NCBI GenBank assembly: GCA_003531155.1
Contig: DQHR01000187.1
Coordinates: 4,742-10,671 of the forward strand
Length of the DNA: 5,930 nt
Source of the DNA: Bacteroidales bacterium
Lineage (GTDB): Bacteria > Bacteroidota > Bacteroidia > Bacteroidales > Tenuifilaceae
Direction: 5' to 3'
The translations under genes and the position numbers were made by a program. The notes beneath the pieces are model-generated. The model made no database searches. It was not told where the DNA came from and was given only the letters and a program-made list of their open reading frames with translations. Positions 4,360 through 5,930 of the stretch are shown here, in pieces; the first letter of the stretch is position 1, and the number at the start of each line of letters is the position of its first letter.

Positions 4360-5930
4360 TTAGTCAGATTCATTATTCCCTGAGAATTTTTCAAGAAAAT
4401 CCAACCCTCGTTTTACAACTCTATAGTAAAGGATTAAGTAAAGAATAATACTCGATATCCATATTACTAAAATGTTTACCCAATAGGTACTTATAAAGTA
4501 CCCAAATAGTTGCTTAGATGGAGCATAAAAATGTGAACGAATCATTTTTGAATCGGAGTATACGTAGATAGGATCAACCTTCTGTATTAGTTGACCTTTG
4601 TATTCAATAATCCTATCAATCTCGCCAGAATTACGAACTAGTTCAGAAAGGCTTTCGTTGAAGTAACTCCGTTTTAGGTTAAGGAATGCTTCTCGACTTT
4701 CTTCATTTTTCTGTTGATTCGATATTATTTGATCTTTTTCGTTGCTAGCCTTGTTGTAAAGTATTATGTAATATCTACGAAGCGTTTCAAAGTATTCCTT
4801 GATATCTTTTAAAAGAGCTTCGTTTGGATAATTACGGTCTAATTGCTTATACTTTGCAAACTTAATAGGTGAGCCAGAAACCGAAAACATCTCCTTTGTT
4901 ATCTCATTCTTTATAACTTTAAAAGCATTTTCTACCTGCTTTTTCTTTTCAGGAACCTTAATATACCTTTCACAAAGATCAACCTTATTATTTAGCGTTT
5001 TCAACCAGTAATTTCTCTTGTAATCCGAGTTACTCATTGCTTCATCATACTTGAAGAATTGTTTCTGGTACTTATTCTCTTTATATTGGAAAACAGCAAG
5101 AGCCTCGTAAGCCCAGCGAGCAAGGATAATTTCACCATAAATAGGGATATTGCTGGGTGATGAAATAGATGGATTTAACTTTTCGTATTTTACGATAATC
5201 CCACTTAGGATGATTTGAGGAATTACTAAGAATGGTATTAAAATGTAAATGGTAACAACAGTTTTAAAACTGTCGGAAATTACCAATCCAAGTAAACTTG
5301 CCGATACCCATGTGCTAAATAGTACTAGCCAATATTCGAAATACATTCCCTTTATTTCGAGCACAGTATTTCCTATTAAAACAAAAAACAGCGCTTGTAT
5401 GGCTGATATAACAACAAGAATCGAGACCTTAGACATCAGGTAGCTCGACCAGCTTAGGTTAAGGAATGCTTCACGTTTAAGAATTTTTCTATCCTTTATT
5501 ATTTCCTCGGCGCTTACAGTTAACCCAATGAATATGGCTACAATAACTGACATGAAAAGGTAAACGGGAAGGTTATCGTTATCGAGGAGTGTGTAACCTA
5601 CTTCGTTGGCTATATCAACGTTATAGAATTTAATAATGTATGAGAGAAGTAGTGCTAAAATTGGAGCCTCAAGTATATTGATAATCATATACTGAGTATT
5701 TGCTAATTTTGAAAGCACATCCCGCTGAACAAATACCTTTAACTGTTTAATCCAGTTAGGAATTTTAAACTGAATTTTTGGTAAATCGGATGGTGTAAAT
5801 GTCTCTTTTTCTTGATTCTGTGCTAATTTTTTATAATGCTCAGTCCATTCTAACGGACTTGTTTTTCGTGAACGAGTTGGGTTACCATACTCGTCAATAA
5901 CATTAGCTTCAACATTGTTGAAGCTAATGT
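4360..5930 (-). CDS. ABCG-like ABC transporter, C-terminal permease part (N-terminus outside window)
   Basis: The frame is open from the right edge (first full codon 5928-5926) to a TAA at 4362-4360, giving 522 residues. The GTG at 5718 is an internal Val: upstream codons read on through IPNWIKQLKVFVQRDVLSK, the usual lead-in to an ABC-2 membrane domain. Residues 1-55 (with VIDEYGN and SPLEW) resemble the linker between the ATPase and permease halves of large Bacteroidota ABC fusions. Predicted membrane segments, in fragment numbering, are about 81-101, 120-140, 166-186, 199-218, 224-246 and 483-502. The loop after segment 2 (EEIIKDRKILKREAFLNLSWSSYLMSK, about 141-167) matches the cytoplasmic ABCG coupling-helix region. 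RWAYEALAVF (271-280) is also conserved in ABCG permeases. Between segments 5 and 6 is a very long polar, Lys/Glu-rich, probably extracytoplasmic region of about 235 residues with likely coiled-coil helices. The substrate is unknown. The nucleotide-binding domain, if fused as expected, lies beyond the right edge. Confidence 0.83.
   Translation of the reverse strand, partial: ISFNNVEANVIDEYGNPTRSRKTSPLEWTEHYKKLAQNQEKETFTPSDLPKIQFKIPNWIKQLKVFVQRDVLSKLANTQYMIINILEAPILALLLSYIIKFYNVDIANEVGYTLLDNDNLPVYLFMSVIVAIFIGLTVSAEEIIKDRKILKREAFLNLSWSSYLMSKVSILVVISAIQALFFVLIGNTVLEIKGMYFEYWLVLFSTWVSASLLGLVISDSFKTVVTIYILIPFLVIPQIILSGIIVKYEKLNPSISSPSNIPIYGEIILARWAYEALAVFQYKENKYQKQFFKYDEAMSNSDYKRNYWLKTLNNKVDLCERYIKVPEKKKQVENAFKVIKNEITKEMFSVSGSPIKFAKYKQLDRNYPNEALLKDIKEYFETLRRYYIILYNKASNEKDQIISNQQKNEESREAFLNLKRSYFNESLSELVRNSGEIDRIIEYKGQLIQKVDPIYVYSDSKMIRSHFYAPSKQLFGYFISTYWVNILVIWISSIILYLILYYRVVKRGLDFLEKFSGNNESD
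4674..4692 (-). repeat. 19-bp direct repeat, copy 1, inside the ABC permease gene
   Basis: TTAGGTTAAGGAATGCTTC occurs here and again at 5454-5472 in the same orientation and reading frame, exactly 780 bp (260 codons) apart. Both copies lie within codons for the heptapeptide REAFLNL. This copy falls in the large loop between membrane segments 5 and 6. Confidence 0.75.
5454..5472 (-). repeat. 19-bp direct repeat, copy 2, inside the ABC permease gene
   Basis: This is identical to 4674-4692. This copy encodes the REAFLNL of the ABCG-like coupling-helix loop between membrane segments 2 and 3, the position where such a sequence is expected for the family. It is therefore the more likely original if one copy derives from the other. 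Confidence 0.75.
5900..5930. repeat. Perfect 31-nt palindrome (15-bp arms, 1-nt centre) at the window edge
   Basis: Positions 5900-5914 are the exact reverse complement of 5916-5930, with T5915 at the centre. It lies inside the ABC gene, covering residues that read ISFNNVEANV on the - strand. It may extend beyond the window. It could be a chance or coding-tolerated palindrome, a protein-binding site, or a fold-back artefact. Confidence 0.7.

Noticed and set aside
5249..5443. 64-codon + strand frame opposite the ABC permease
   Set aside because: It is antisense to predicted membrane segments 3-5; there is no independent support.
1..5930. tRNA or rRNA genes, CRISPR arrays, insertion sequences or phage genes
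   Set aside because: No cloverleaf-like or rRNA-like segment, spaced repeat series, transposase or phage protein was seen; the only repeats are the 19-bp pair and the edge palindrome.

Overview
The window reads as a stretch of AT-rich chromosome from a member of the Bacteroidota, probably near the Bacteroidales. Three things support this. The proteins resemble that phylum's versions of the S41 C-terminal processing peptidase, the RlmL-type THUMP methyltransferase and the ABCG-like ABC fusion. None of the start codons has a clear Shine-Dalgarno sequence. One intergenic region carries an exact TAnnTTTG, the -7 element of Bacteroidota promoters. Species cannot be read from the sequence.

Layout, left to right. 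(1) Positions 3-344 (+) are the last 113 residues of an S41 peptidase whose catalytic part lies outside the window. (2) A 71-bp gap holds a 7-bp-stem hairpin just before the next start codon. (3) Positions 416-1990 (+) encode a complete DEAD-box RNA helicase with a C-terminal DbpA-type RNA-binding domain. (4) After 46 bp comes a complete THUMP/SAM RNA methyltransferase of the RlmL type (2037-3200, +). It ends in a strong intrinsic terminator whose 5' arm is the last codons of the gene and whose loop contains the stop codon. (5) A 160-bp AT-rich spacer contains a Bacteroidota-type -7 promoter element. (6) A compact two-gene unit follows, a SiaB-family kinase (3362-3913, +) and a SiaC-family phosphoprotein (3927-4307, +). 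(7) A bidirectional terminator (4326-4351) separates this unit from the convergent last gene. (8) Positions 4360-5930 (-) are the C-terminal permease part of an ABCG-like ABC transporter whose N-terminus lies beyond the right edge.

Functionally there are two natural groups. The helicase and methyltransferase are both predicted to work on rRNA and are probably co-transcribed, which suggests a small ribosome-assembly unit. The SiaB/SiaC pair looks like a partner-switching module: in Pseudomonas aeruginosa SiaB phosphorylates SiaC on Thr68, and this SiaC has a Thr at exactly residue 68 in an NTSS motif. The phosphatase (SiaA) and diguanylate cyclase (SiaD) that complete the Pseudomonas system are not here. 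The pair is closed off by a terminator on each side, so its phosphatase and its output target are unknown. That is the most interesting biological question in the window.

Two start corrections matter. The SiaB gene should start at ATG 3362 rather than the upstream TTG at 3311, and the ABC gene does not start at the GTG at 5718 but reads through to the window edge. A perfect 31-nt palindrome sits exactly at that right edge.
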